Source: Fibrobacter sp.
Lineage (GTDB): Bacteria > Fibrobacterota > Fibrobacteria > Fibrobacterales > Fibrobacteraceae
Assembly: GCA_017965445.1 (NCBI GenBank)
Contig: JAGCPZ010000027.1
Span: 1 to 64,000 of the forward strand
Reading direction: 5' to 3'
Length of the DNA stretch: 64,000 nt
The notes beneath the pieces were generated by a model. The model made no database searches. It had not been told where the DNA came from and saw only the letters and a program-made list of their open reading frames with translations. Both the position numbers and the translations under genes were made by a program. This document shows, in pieces, positions 1 to 8,526 of this stretch (positions are counted from its first letter, which is position 1; each line of letters begins with the position of its first letter).

Positions 1-15
1 ACCTACGAGGTAAAA

Positions 16-213
16 ATGCCTAAAATGAAAACTCACAGCGGTGCTCAGAAGCGCTTCCGCGTGACTGGTTCCGGCCATGTCAAGTTCAAGCGCGCTGGTA
101 TGCGCCACATTCAAGCCAAGATGACCACTAAGCGTAAGCGCAACCTTCGTAAGGGTGCACTTGTTAAGAAGGTCGATACCTATCACGTCAAGCGTCTGCT
201 TGTAGTAGCATAA
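16..213 (+). CDS. rpmI: 50S ribosomal protein L35
   Basis: Small basic protein of 65 residues, the usual length for L35, a structural component of the large ribosomal subunit. The start [14 protein letters not shown] and the run of Lys/Arg through the centre (KRKRNLRK) are the family signature. A Shine-Dalgarno (GAGGT) lies just upstream of the ATG. It is followed 11 bp later by rplT, the conserved rpmI-rplT pair; the usual upstream partner infC would lie outside the window. Nothing unusual in the protein. Identification is secure from sequence pattern and gene order. Confidence 0.97.
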   Translation: MPKMKTHSGAQKRFRVTGSGHVKFKRAGMRHIQAKMTTKRKRNLRKGALVKKVDTYHVKRLLVVA

Positions 214-224
214 GGAGAGTAAGA

Positions 225-575
225 ATGCCACGCGCAAAAACTAGAGTTCCTTCCCGCGAACGCCGCAAAAAAATCCTCAAGGCCGCCAAGGGTTACTATG
301 GCCGCCGCAAGTCGAACCTTCGTCTTGCTATCGAAGCCGTTGCCCACGCTGGTCAGTATGCCTATGCACACCGCCGCGACAAGAAGGGTGATTTCCGCTC
401 TCTGTGGATCACTCGCTTGAACGCTGCTGTTCGTGAATTTGGCATCAGCTATAGCCAGTTCATTTACAAGCTTTCCAAGGCTAACATCAACATGAACCGC
501 AAGGTTCTCGCTGACTTGGCCGTCGCCGATCCGGCAGCTTTCGCCAAGGTCGTCGAAATCGTGAAGGCTGCTTAA
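225..575 (+). CDS. rplT: 50S ribosomal protein L20
   Basis: L20 binds 23S rRNA early in large-subunit assembly. The 116-residue length, the basic N-terminus ([19 protein letters not shown]) and the motif [11 protein letters not shown] are typical. It has a strong ribosome site (AAGGAGAG) after rpmI and is clearly co-transcribed with it. In other bacteria L20 represses its own operon by binding the mRNA leader; that leader is not in the window. The last 55 bp, encoding [17 protein letters not shown] and the stop, occur again at 757-811 with three silent differences. This suggests the 3' end has been a recombination or integration target. Confidence 0.97.
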   Translation: MPRAKTRVPSRERRKKILKAAKGYYGRRKSNLRLAIEAVAHAGQYAYAHRRDKKGDFRSLWITRLNAAVREFGISYSQFIYKLSKANINMNRKVLADLAVADPAAFAKVVEIVKAA

Positions 576-604
576 GTCCTGACTAAGCGAAAACGCGAGA
601 AATT

Positions 605-634
605 CGCCCTGCTCCTTGCGAGTGGGGCGTTTTT
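605..634 (+). terminator. Rho-independent terminator of rpmI-rplT
   Basis: Hairpin with arms CGCCCTGCTC and GAGTGGGGCG (two G-U pairs), followed by a run of five T. It lies 30 bp after the rplT stop and is the natural end of the operon. A flanking motif, AAACGCGAGAAATT, is repeated before the second terminator at 858. Confidence 0.8.
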
Positions 635-756
635 ACATTTAAGGCGATGGCCAAGTGTGAGCCGGAGTCGCCAGGCGTAAGCTGGCGATGTAGGCGAGAG
701 CATGCGAATAGTCGGAGTCTCGTTTTTTGATCAATGAGCATGCGGTCGTGTCCCGC

Positions 757-811
757 CGTTGCCGATCCGGCAGCTTTCGCCAAGGTCGTGGAAATTGTGA
801 AGGCTGCTTAA
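757..811 (+). repeat. Second copy of the rplT 3' end (gene fragment)
   Basis: These 55 bp match 521-575, the last 17 codons and stop of rplT, at 52 of 55 positions. The three differences (gtc/gtt, gtc/gtg, atc/att) are all silent. The fragment has no start codon or ribosome site and sits 181 bp beyond the real stop, between two similar terminator blocks. It could be one end of a decayed integrative element that targets rplT, or a trace of unequal recombination with a related rplT. No integrase is visible nearby. Confidence 0.85.
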
Positions 812-857
812 TTTAGACGCAAGTCTAAATTCGCTTTAGCACTAAACGCGAGAAATT

Positions 858-889
858 GCGCCCCGCCCGAAAAGGCGGGGTGCTTTTTT
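858..889 (+). terminator. Strong GC hairpin with T-run after the rplT echo
   Basis: Arms GCGCCCCGCC and GGCGGGGTGC around a CGAAAA loop, followed by TTTTTT. It is preceded by AAACGCGAGAAATT, as is the first rplT terminator, so the duplication probably includes the terminator context. It may also help end transcription of the convergent peptidase gene. Confidence 0.8.
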
Positions 890-910
890 GTGCGATTGAA
901 CGACGAATGC

Positions 911-998
911 GTAGATTGCTTCGTCGGAACCCTCCTCGCAATGACGTGAACGCGTTGGCTAGCGATAACGTAAACATGTCGGCTCGCAATGACGTACA
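911..998. repeat. Dispersed 'CGTCATTGCGAG' type intergenic repeat
   Basis: Read on the minus strand, 911-947 gives ACGTCATTGCGAGGAGGG followed by CGACGAAGCAATC, a short repeat type seen between genes in many bacteria. A second partial copy (GCTCGCAATGACGTAC) lies at 982-998. A relative occurs at 16960-16995. It contains no gene; the rest of 890-1042 shows nothing else recognisable. Confidence 0.6.
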
Positions 999-1042
999 AG
1001 GTTGCGTGGTGGCATCTTTTGTCCTAACCACCAACCACTGAC

Positions 1043-2314
1043 TTAGAACAAATCCACGTCGAGGACGGTCTTCTTTTTGCTCTTGGGCTCGACGACAGCG
1101 ATGGAGTATTTTGCTGTGTTGAACAAACGATTGATTGTTTCGAGGACTTCGTCTTCGGTGATGGCGCGGATTTTCTTTTCGACGTCTTCCATCGTGTGGA
1201 ACTCGCCGAGGTGGAGCGTCTGTTCTGCCATGCGCAGCACGCGTTTTTCGGGACTGTCGGCGCCGAGGTGGAGCCCGCCAAGGATGTTCGTCTTGGTGCG
1301 TTCGAATTCGTCTTTGATGAACCCGTGGCGCAGGAATTTTTTGACTTCGGCGACGGAGAGCGCAAGCGCGGTCTTGAGCTGATGCGGTTCCGTGGCGAGG
1401 GATACGCCCCAATCGACGCAGTCCCTGTAAAGGTCGGCTGTGGAATACACGGAGTAGGCGAGGCCTTTGTCTTCGCGGATTTTCTGGAACAGGCGGCTTG
1501 CCATGCCCGCACCCATGGCGACGTTGAAAAGTGAAAATGCGCAACGATCGCGGTCGCTCATGAACGATCGGTCAAAGCTCAGTCCCCAAAACAGGTTGGA
1601 TTGCGCGATGTCGCTTTTTTGCACGACTTTCACGCTTTGGTTGGATTTATAAATGTCTTGCGGTTGGGTGCCGTTAATTTTCTTTTGTTTGAATTTTTCT
1701 GTACAAAGTTCTACGAGTTCTTCGTGGTGGACTTTGCCTGCGGCGCAGACATACAGCGGGATTTCGTCGGTGACTTGACGCCCGTATTTGAGCATCTGCT
1801 TGCGCGTGAGCGACTGGACTTGCTTGACGTTTCCGGTGATGGCGTGCGCGATGCCGCAACCTTTAAAATGGATGGCGTTGAAGATGTCGCCTACGAGCTC
1901 TTCGGGGATGTCGTCGTAGCTGTGGACTTCCTCGATGATGACGTGGCGTTCCTTCTCCATTTCTTTTTTGTCGAAACGCGGGTGCATGAGCATGTCGGAG
2001 ATGACGTCGATGGCGAGTTTCATGTCGCCGCTTTCGACTTGCGCGTAAAAGCCGGTCTCTTGGCGGGTCGTGTAGGCTTCGAGGTTTCCGCCGCGGTCTT
2101 CGATGGCGTGTGCTATTTCGAGTGCGGTGCGGTTTTCGGTTCCCTTGAAAACGAGGTGCTCGTAAAAGTGGCTGAGCCCGAATTCATCTTGGGCTTCGTG
2201 GCGGCTCCCGCGTGGAATCCAGACGCCGACTGCCGCGGAGTAGGCGTGCGGCATGTAGTCCGTTAAAATGGTGATTCCGTTTTCGAGAACTGTCTTTTTT
2301 ATAGTTTGCTTCAT
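1043..2314 (-). CDS. M16 family zinc metallopeptidase (processing-peptidase-like)
   Basis: A 423-residue member of the M16 (pitrilysin / mitochondrial processing peptidase beta) family, matching the short bacterial YmxG/PqqL-like form. The inverted zinc motif HxxEH is seen as HFYEH at residues 49-53, with the expected third ligand Glu129, 76 residues later, in IIEEVHSYDD. A second, non-catalytic M16 domain fills the C-terminal half (about 190-400). No signal peptide, so probably cytoplasmic. It is the only gene on this strand between rplT and the malic enzyme. Substrate unknown; degradation of peptides is the family's general role. No clear Shine-Dalgarno before the ATG. Confidence 0.9.
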   Translation of the reverse strand: MKQTIKKTVLENGITILTDYMPHAYSAAVGVWIPRGSRHEAQDEFGLSHFYEHLVFKGTENRTALEIAHAIEDRGGNLEAYTTRQETGFYAQVESGDMKLAIDVISDMLMHPRFDKKEMEKERHVIIEEVHSYDDIPEELVGDIFNAIHFKGCGIAHAITGNVKQVQSLTRKQMLKYGRQVTDEIPLYVCAAGKVHHEELVELCTEKFKQKKINGTQPQDIYKSNQSVKVVQKSDIAQSNLFWGLSFDRSFMSDRDRCAFSLFNVAMGAGMASRLFQKIREDKGLAYSVYSTADLYRDCVDWGVSLATEPHQLKTALALSVAEVKKFLRHGFIKDEFERTKTNILGGLHLGADSPEKRVLRMAEQTLHLGEFHTMEDVEKKIRAITEDEVLETINRLFNTAKYSIAVVEPKSKKKTVLDVDLF

Positions 2315-2501
2315 TTTTTGTAAATCGACGCGTCGGAAGGGAGCTGAAAGTTGCGTTCGCGGCTAACAACGATAGAAAATATTGGGTAAAATTGTCATAA
2401 AAAAACACGTTTTGAGCACCCTTTTATTATTGTGTAAATTTTTCTAAATTTGCGTCCCGGCGGAACGCATGTTCGCCGCAAAAAGGCTCAAAGGAGAGTA
2501 T

Positions 2502-4826
2502 ATGGGAAAAGATTTGAAGGAAATGGCACTTGAATACCATTCCATGGGCAAGCCGGGTAAGATTGAAATTGTGCCCACCAAGCCGCATAGCACGCAAACG
2601 GACTTGGGGCATGCTTACACTCCGGGCGTTGCGGCCCCGTGCCTTGAAATTGAAAAAGACAACAATCTCGCTTACGAATACACGGGCAAGGGCAACCTCG
2701 TCGCGGTGATTAGCAACGGTACTGCGGTTCTTGGCCTCGGCGATATTGGCGCTTTGGCGGGCAAGCCGGTGATGGAAGGCAAGGCTTTGCTCTTCAAAAT
2801 TTACGCCGGAATTGACGTGTTCGATATCGAAATCAACGAGAAGGACCCGAAGAAGTTCATCGAAATCGTGAAGGGAATCGCCCCGACATTCGGCGGCATC
2901 AACCTCGAAGACATCAAGGCCCCGGAATGCTTTGAAATCGAAGACACGCTCAAGGCGGAACTCGATATTCCTGTGATGCACGATGACCAGCACGGAACGG
3001 CCATCATTTCTTCCGCTGGACTTTTGAACGCTATCGAAGTTGCTGGCAAGAGCATTCGCGATGTGAAGATGGTTGTGAACGGCGCTGGTGCTGCCGCTTG
3101 CGCTTGCACTCGACTCTATTTGTCGCTTGGCCTCAAGAAAGAAAACCTCGTGATGTGCGATAGCAAGGGCGTTATCCGCAAGGACCGCAAGGGCCTTACC
3201 GAAGCGAAGGCCTTCTTTGCGACCGACCGCACCGACATCGAAACGCTCGAAGACGCCATGAAGGGCGCCGACGTGTTCGTGGGACTTTCGAAGGGCAACA
3301 TCCTCACTCGCGAAATGGTGCGCAGCATGGCGGACCAGCCGATTGTCTTTGCGCTTGCAAACCCGACTCCCGAAATCAGCTACGAAGAAGCGATGGCGAG
3401 CCGTGGCGACCTCATCTTTGCAACGGGCCGCAGCGACTATCCGAACCAGGTGAACAACGTTATCGGATTCCCGTACATTTTCCGTGGCGCTCTCGACGTG
3501 CGTGCAACGACGATTAACGAACACATGAAGCATGCCGCAGTGCGTGCGATTGCCGCCCTCGCTCACAAGCCGGTTCCGGATGTGGTGAACATCGCGTACA
3601 ACGCACAGCGCTTTACGTTTGGCAAGGAATACTTGATTCCGAAGCCGCTGGACCCACGCCTCCTCACGGAAGTTTCTATCGCTGTTGCCAAGGCTGCTAT
3701 TGAAAGTGGTGTGGCCCGCAAGCCGATTACCGATTGGGATAGCTATTACGACAAGCTCCGCGACATGATGGGCTACGACAACAAGCTCATCCGTCAGTTC
3801 AGCGATACGGCCCGCAGCAACCCGAAGCGCGTGGTGTTCGCCGAAGGCGGCAACCTCAACATGCTCAAGGCGGCGGTGCAGGCGAAGGTTGAAGGTGTGG
3901 CTCATCCGATTTTGCTTGGCAACCCCGAACGCATACAAATTATGGCCCAGCGTGAACAGCTTGACCTCACGGGTATCAAGATTGTGAACCCGCGTTCGCC
4001 GGAAGAATTCGAACGCCGCCGCAAGTACGCTGCTATCTATGCCGAAGAAAACGGTCGCAATGGCGTGACTTTCGAAGAAGCCCGCGATGATATGTTCGAA
4101 CCGAACCATTTCGGCATGATGATGGTCAAGACGGGCGATGCCGACGCGTTCATTACCGGCGGCTATTCTAAGTACAGCGAAACGATTGAGCTTGCGAAGG
4201 AAATCATTGGCATCCGCGAAGAATACAAGCACTTTGGCGCCATGCATATCCTCAGCACCCGCAAGGGAACGTTCTTCTTGGCCGACACGCTGGTGAACCG
4301 CGACCCCGATGTCGATACGCTCGTGGATATCGCGAAGCTCACGCACGACGCCGTCCGCTTCTTCGCCCACGAACCCGTGATGGCGATGCTCAGCTACGCG
4401 AACTTCGGTAGCGACAAGGAAGCTGCCCGCGGTACGGCCAACAAGGCCCGCGACGCTGTGAAGATGATTCACGAGCAGTTCCCGGACTACATAATTGATG
4501 GCGAAATGCAGGTGAACGTGGCTTTGGACAAGGAACTGCGCGACACGAAGTATCCGTTCAACAAGCTCAAGGGCCAGACGGTCAACACGCTTATCTTCCC
4601 GTGCCTCTCGTCTGCCAACACCACTTGCAAGATGCTCCTTGAAATGGGCGTGGGTGAATCCATCGGTCCTGTGCAGATGGGCCTGAACAAGCCGGTGCAC
4701 TTCACGGACTCCGACGCTTCTGTGCACGACATTTTCAACTTGACTGTTGCCGCCGTCATCGACGCTATCGTGCAAGAAAAGAAGGACGAAGAAAAGAACC
4801 GCAAAAAGTTCGACAAGATGTGGTAA
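2502..4826 (+). CDS. maeB: NADP-dependent malic enzyme, MaeB type, with C-terminal phosphotransacetylase-like domain
   Basis: Oxidative decarboxylation of malate to pyruvate, giving NAD(P)H. The 774-residue length, with a catalytic malic domain (about 1-420) joined to a phosphate-acetyltransferase-like domain (about 430-770), is the MaeB architecture. Visible signatures are [20 protein letters not shown] and a dinucleotide-binding stretch [11 protein letters not shown]. In relatives the PTA-like part is regulatory and binds acetyl-CoA. The reading frame is open from 2469, but I chose ATG 2502 because AAAGGAGAG lies 5-12 bp before it and [13 protein letters not shown] is the usual family start. 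Stands alone, with its own terminator. Confidence 0.93.
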   Translation: MGKDLKEMALEYHSMGKPGKIEIVPTKPHSTQTDLGHAYTPGVAAPCLEIEKDNNLAYEYTGKGNLVAVISNGTAVLGLGDIGALAGKPVMEGKALLFKIYAGIDVFDIEINEKDPKKFIEIVKGIAPTFGGINLEDIKAPECFEIEDTLKAELDIPVMHDDQHGTAIISSAGLLNAIEVAGKSIRDVKMVVNGAGAAACACTRLYLSLGLKKENLVMCDSKGVIRKDRKGLTEAKAFFATDRTDIETLEDAMKGADVFVGLSKGNILTREMVRSMADQPIVFALANPTPEISYEEAMASRGDLIFATGRSDYPNQVNNVIGFPYIFRGALDVRATTINEHMKHAAVRAIAALAHKPVPDVVNIAYNAQRFTFGKEYLIPKPLDPRLLTEVSIAVAKAAIESGVARKPITDWDSYYDKLRDMMGYDNKLIRQFSDTARSNPKRVVFAEGGNLNMLKAAVQAKVEGVAHPILLGNPERIQIMAQREQLDLTGIKIVNPRSPEEFERRRKYAAIYAEENGRNGVTFEEARDDMFEPNHFGMMMVKTGDADAFITGGYSKYSETIELAKEIIGIREEYKHFGAMHILSTRKGTFFLADTLVNRDPDVDTLVDIAKLTHDAVRFFAHEPVMAMLSYANFGSDKEAARGTANKARDAVKMIHEQFPDYIIDGEMQVNVALDKELRDTKYPFNKLKGQTVNTLIFPCLSSANTTCKMLLEMGVGESIGPVQMGLNKPVHFTDSDASVHDIFNLTVAAVIDAIVQEKKDEEKNRKKFDKMW

Positions 4827-4879
4827 GTCGCGATTTGTGCTCGCCACAGCACGGGCGAATCTCGTAACATAATTAAGTC

Positions 4880-4905
4880 GCCGCGGGTAAAACTGCGGCC
4901 TTTTT
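4880..4905 (+). terminator. Terminator after malic enzyme
   Basis: Perfect GCCGC/GCGGC stem around GGGTAAAACT, followed by CTTTTT, 53 bp after the stop codon. Confidence 0.75.
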
Positions 4906-5006
4906 GTATATCGCACGGGGTGTACTATAAAGATTGAAATTTCGTTTTTATAAATGTTAAAAATATTGAAATTTAAAGAAAATAGCTAAAAATGTACTTT
5001 AATCTA

Positions 5007-5042
5007 TTGACTTTTGTTTTTTGGTAGAGTATATTTGTGAAT
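5007..5042 (+). promoter_or_regulatory. Consensus promoter placing transcription start at the ATG of the first TIGR02147 gene
   Basis: -35 TTGACT (5007-5012), 17-bp spacer, -10 TATATT (5030-5035). The ATG at 5043 is 7 bp after the -10 box, so initiation would fall on or next to the start codon and the mRNA would be leaderless. No Shine-Dalgarno is present. The second copy of this gene has the identical geometry. Confidence 0.75.
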
Positions 5043-5885
5043 ATGAAACCAATAGTTGAATATCAAGATTATCATGCTTTTTTAAGTGACTACTACGAAG
5101 AACGCAAGCGCACTTCGGCATTCTCTTGGCGCGAGTTTGCAAAGATTGCGGGATTTGTTTCTCCATCGTATCTCAAGGATGTTTGCTGTGGGAAGACTAA
5201 TCTCAGCAAAGTGACCATGGGGCGCGTGGCTGCCGCTGTTGGACTTGTGGGCTATGAAGTGACTTACTTCGAGGCGATGGTCCAGTTCGGCAATGCCAAG
5301 ACGGATGATGCAAAGAAAAAGTTCTTGGAACAAATGCACTCGATTGCGCTCGATCATAAAGTCCGCATTGTCGATAAGGATGCGTTCGAATATTACGACA
5401 GCTGGAAAAATCCGGTGTTGCGCGAACTTGCTCCGTTGATGCCGGGGGCGATGCCGGGCGAAATTGCCAAGATGTGTACGCAAGAAGTCTCTGCGTACGA
5501 AGTCCGCAAATCGCTCGCATTCCTGGAACGTGCTGGGTTCCTCAAGCAGGTGGGCGAAAATGTCTATGTGCAGGCGGAAAAGTCCGTGGAGGGCTCCAAG
5601 GAGGGGCTGCCGCTAGCCCTTCGCTCGATGCACCGTGAAATGGGCTACCTGGCCGTCGATTCGCTCGACCGTTTTACGTCAAGCGAACGCAACATTACCG
5701 GCGTCACGATGGGAATCAATCGCGAAACTTACGAACAAATTGTTGCGGAATTGGATGCGTGCCGGAAAAGGATAACAGCGATTGCCGAGGCGTGCACCGA
5801 TGTGACGCAAGTTTACAGGATGAATTTACAAATCTTCCCTCTTTCTAAAGAGGTTGTTGGAAACAAGGAGGCTAAAGATGAATAA
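5043..5885 (+). CDS. TIGR02147 family protein (DUF4423-like, putative regulator), copy 1
   Basis: A 280-residue member of the Fibrobacter-expanded TIGR02147 family, of unknown biochemical function. Residues about 20-75 (FSWREFAKIAGF, SPSYLK, LSKVTMGRVAAAVGL) look like a helix-turn-helix, followed by an all-helical region. No signal peptide or membrane segment, so a cytoplasmic DNA-binding role is the likely guess. A GTG six bases upstream is in frame, but MKPIVEYxDY is shared with copy 2 (about 60% identical by eye), which fixes the ATG at 5043. Its stop overlaps the next gene by 8 bp, so regulator and lipoprotein are probably translationally coupled. Leaderless promoter just upstream. Confidence 0.88.
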   Translation: MKPIVEYQDYHAFLSDYYEERKRTSAFSWREFAKIAGFVSPSYLKDVCCGKTNLSKVTMGRVAAAVGLVGYEVTYFEAMVQFGNAKTDDAKKKFLEQMHSIALDHKVRIVDKDAFEYYDSWKNPVLRELAPLMPGAMPGEIAKMCTQEVSAYEVRKSLAFLERAGFLKQVGENVYVQAEKSVEGSKEGLPLALRSMHREMGYLAVDSLDRFTSSERNITGVTMGINRETYEQIVAELDACRKRITAIAEACTDVTQVYRMNLQIFPLSKEVVGNKEAKDE

Positions 5886-7506
5886 GAAACTTTATACGGC
5901 TTGTGGCGCGATAGCGCTGAGTCTTGCCGCATGCTCTGGAGATAACGGAAATATCAGCGGTACTTCGACGGAACCGAATCCGATGGCGTTGGGATCGTCA
6001 AGTTCAGTGGAGGAATCTTCTTCGGGAAGTTTTGGACTGAATGAATATGATTTGTGGAATCCTCTGTTGGGCGAGTACCATATTAATACGGCGCGTTATG
6101 CGGCTCGGTTGCCTGAGAATGTACAGGCAGATGGCCACTGGTTCTGGGAAGCTCGTGGAGCGGACGAAAATGAAGGCGGACAGTCTTCTATTATCTGGCC
6201 TGTGGCGTTGGGTGGTGATGCGGACTCCCTCTCTACAGTTATTGACTCGTGCCAAGGCATTTGCGGTATCGCCGATTTGAAAAAGGGAGCGATGACTATG
6301 CAGCCCTTTGCCGCTGTTGGCTTTGTGATGGCCAGGGATGCGACCGGTAATCCGACTCCGGTTGATGTCTCTGATTGGAATGGCGTTTGCATTTCTTATA
6401 CCTCTGATGTGGCGGCTTCGCTGGTGCTTGATTTGGGAGATTCGCTAGGTGCATTGTTTGACGATGGCTTTGGCTTCCCGGCTGTGGCTTTGCCGAAAGC
6501 GCTTGATCAGGTTACCAAGTGCTTTAGTTGGAGCCAATTTAAATTCCCTTCTTGGAAAAAAGAATTTCCGGATGGCTGGAGTCGAGAAGCTGGGGTGAAG
6601 TCTGCTAAACAGTTGATTGGTCTGATGTTTAGAATTCAGAATGAACCTGGGCAATATAAGTTCAATATCAAGTATTTTGGAACGAAAGCAGACGGTGTGC
6701 CGGAAGTAGAAAACCCGGAATCTGCAGGCGATGCTGGAGTGGTCGATTCGTCAGGTGAGTTTGTTCTGTACGGCTATGACGGAGTTTTGTGGACTCCAAC
6801 TAAAAATCCGGACCGGGTTAAAACATCATATTATGCTGAAAACGTTTGGCCGAAAAATGCCGTGGAAGATGGCCGTTGGTATTGGTCTGCGGACGAAGAT
6901 GTTGGCGGGATGTCGTCTGTAAAATGGCCGGTGGCGCTAGGTGCGGAAAATTCGTTGACTCCGGTTGTAGAATCGTGCAAGGGTGTTTGCGGCGTTGCAT
7001 CCCTGAAGAAGGGTTCTAGCCAGACGGATCCGTATGTGTCGCTCGGCTTTGGAATCGCTATGGATGCTTCTGGAAAACCATTACCTGTTGATATATCGAA
7101 TTGGAATGCGGTCTGTTTTGAATATTATTCGGAAATACCCATAAGGGTTGAATTGGTTGTAAGCGATACGTCGGATGGCTTGCCGTGGGCGAAATTGCCT
7201 AGCTCTCGAAAGGTTGTAAAACGATGCATAGATTGGGGCCATTTCAACTTGCCTAAGGACCGTATTGCTCCTTATGAAGGTGAAATAAATGACATGAGTG
7301 ACGTGACCAAGATGATGGTGCATGGAAGTTACGAAGCGTCTCGTATTGAAGAAAAAGTGGAGAATGCTGCTAAGCAAACGATTTCTGTAAGGTTGAAGAT
7401 TCAAGATGAAGCGGACGGTGGTTATAGATTTGGCGTTGGCGCCATCCACATGATGTTTATTGATGAAAATGGTGCGTTCATACGCGATTGGCAATCTGAA
7501 TGGTAA
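5878..7506 (+). CDS. Lipoprotein with two repeated domains, partner of TIGR02147 copy 1
   Basis: I do not recognise an enzymatic family. Residues 1-20 form a lipoprotein signal peptide with lipobox LAAC, so the mature protein is anchored through a Cys. A short serine-rich linker (SSSSVEESSSGS) follows, then two homologous domains of about 230 residues each. Each has the pattern DGxWxW, GGxSSxxWPVALG, Cys-x3-CG, and PVDxSxWNxVCxxY. Paired cysteines suggest disulfides outside the cytoplasm; the fold may be a beta-sandwich like carbohydrate-binding or CIA30-type domains, which is a guess. Start chosen at ATG 5878, with AAGGAGG 6 bp upstream. Overlaps the regulator gene, and a paralogue lies at 8527. 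Confidence 0.8.
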   Translation: MNKKLYTACGAIALSLAACSGDNGNISGTSTEPNPMALGSSSSVEESSSGSFGLNEYDLWNPLLGEYHINTARYAARLPENVQADGHWFWEARGADENEGGQSSIIWPVALGGDADSLSTVIDSCQGICGIADLKKGAMTMQPFAAVGFVMARDATGNPTPVDVSDWNGVCISYTSDVAASLVLDLGDSLGALFDDGFGFPAVALPKALDQVTKCFSWSQFKFPSWKKEFPDGWSREAGVKSAKQLIGLMFRIQNEPGQYKFNIKYFGTKADGVPEVENPESAGDAGVVDSSGEFVLYGYDGVLWTPTKNPDRVKTSYYAENVWPKNAVEDGRWYWSADEDVGGMSSVKWPVALGAENSLTPVVESCKGVCGVASLKKGSSQTDPYVSLGFGIAMDASGKPLPVDISNWNAVCFEYYSEIPIRVELVVSDTSDGLPWAKLPSSRKVVKRCIDWGHFNLPKDRIAPYEGEINDMSDVTKMMVHGSYEASRIEEKVENAAKQTISVRLKIQDEADGGYRFGVGAIHMMFIDENGAFIRDWQSEW

Positions 7507-7527
7507 TTTGTTAGGAGGAAAAGCGAG

Positions 7528-7551
7528 GACCCGGCTTAGGCCGGGTCTTTT
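7528..7551 (+). terminator. Terminator after first regulator-lipoprotein module
   Basis: Stem GACCCGGC/GCCGGGTC with a very short loop, followed by TTTT. It ends the first module and separates it from the promoter of the second. Confidence 0.85.
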
Positions 7552-7556
7552 GCCGT

Positions 7557-7578
7557 AAATGATACATTTGTATCATTT
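7557..7578. promoter_or_regulatory. Perfect 10-bp inverted repeat, candidate operator
   Basis: Arms AAATGATACA and TGTATCATTT separated by TT. The right arm occurs again as TGTATCATTTT at about 7642-7652, directly before the -35 box of the second TIGR02147 gene. That placement suggests binding by a repressor or activator, perhaps the TIGR02147 protein itself (inference). The first module lacks this motif. Confidence 0.55.
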
Positions 7579-7655
7579 AATAATAAAAAGTTGTTTTTAA
7601 TTTAATGAAAATTGGTGTATTTTGTGAAATATATCAATTTTTGTATCATTTTGTA

Positions 7656-7691
7656 TTGACGGAGAGTTTTAACGAATGTATATTAATCGGT
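7656..7691 (+). promoter_or_regulatory. Promoter of second TIGR02147 gene, leaderless geometry
   Basis: -35 TTGACG (7656-7661), 17-bp spacer, -10 TATATT (7679-7684), then 7 bp to the ATG at 7692. Spacer length, -10 sequence and distance to the ATG are the same as at 5007-5042, although the bases between are unrelated. This supports functional conservation. Confidence 0.75.
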
Positions 7692-8525
7692 ATGAAGCCG
7701 ATTGTGGAATATAAAGATTACCGTGCCTATATGGCGGACTTTTACGAAGAACGTAAGAGGACTTCTGCTTTTACTTGGCGCGAGTTTGCAAAAATTGCAG
7801 GGTTTACTTCACCCTCGTATTTGAAACTTGTTTGTGATGGCAAGAGCAGCCTGAGCCGCGTGACGATGAACCGTGTGGCTGTAGCGATGGGGCTTTCTGG
7901 TTATGAAATTGAATATTTCGAAGCGATGGTGAATTTTGTCAATGCCCAAAAAAACGATGTCAAGAAAACCTACTTCGATAAGATGATGGCGATTTCGGCG
8001 GCGAACCGGGTGCGTGTCATTGACAAGGATGCGTTTGAATATTACGACAGCTGGAAAAATCAGGTCGTGCGTGAACTTGCCCCGATGATGCCGGGTGCGA
8101 TGCCGGGTGACATGGCGAAGGCGTGCTGCCAGGAAATCTCTGCGCTTGAAGTCCGCAAGTCGCTTGCGTTTTTGGAAAAGGCGGGGTTCTTAAAAAAGAC
8201 CGGCGAGAACGTTTATGAGCAAACCGATAAGGCGGTTGCGGGTTCCAAGGAAGGCTTGACGCTTGCAATTCGTATGATGCATCGCGAAATGGGACGTCTT
8301 GGTATGGAATCTGTTGATCAGTTCGGCCCAGAAAACCGCAATGTCACGGGCGTTACTTTAGGTGTAAACCGTGAAGGTTACGAAGAAATCGTGAGAGAAC
8401 TCGATGCATGCCGCAAAAAGGTGATTTCGATCGCGGCGAAGTGCGGTAAGCTTGATCAGGTTTGTAGATTGAATTTGCAATTTTTCCCTTTGACCGAAAG
8501 AGTCATGCATGAAACGGAGGAATAG
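7692..8525 (+). CDS. TIGR02147 family protein (putative regulator), copy 2
   Basis: A 277-residue paralogue of the protein at 5043, sharing MKPIVEYKDY, YEERKRTSAFTWREFAKIAGFTS in two conserved blocks, and the centre EYYDSWKNxVxRELAPxMPGAMPG. Predicted cytoplasmic, with an HTH-like N-terminus (about 20-75); function not established. The frame is open further upstream, but the ATG at 7692 matches copy 1 and sits 7 bp after a good -10 box. Its TAG stop is followed one base later by the ATG of its lipoprotein partner, so the two are very likely coupled. Composition matches the neighbours, so an old tandem duplication of the whole module is the simplest explanation. Confidence 0.88.
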   Translation: MKPIVEYKDYRAYMADFYEERKRTSAFTWREFAKIAGFTSPSYLKLVCDGKSSLSRVTMNRVAVAMGLSGYEIEYFEAMVNFVNAQKNDVKKTYFDKMMAISAANRVRVIDKDAFEYYDSWKNQVVRELAPMMPGAMPGDMAKACCQEISALEVRKSLAFLEKAGFLKKTGENVYEQTDKAVAGSKEGLTLAIRMMHREMGRLGMESVDQFGPENRNVTGVTLGVNREGYEEIVRELDACRKKVISIAAKCGKLDQVCRLNLQFFPLTERVMHETEE

Positions 8526-8526
8526 T

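Noticed and set aside
576-756. Small gene between the two rplT ends
   Set aside because: No open frame with a ribosome site; only the terminator and short repeats (GAGCATGCG twice) are seen.
2427-4916. Open frame of 829 codons on the minus strand
   Set aside because: Exactly opposite the malic enzyme gene; His/Arg/Val-rich translation with no family motif, typical of the mirror frame of a codon-biased gene.
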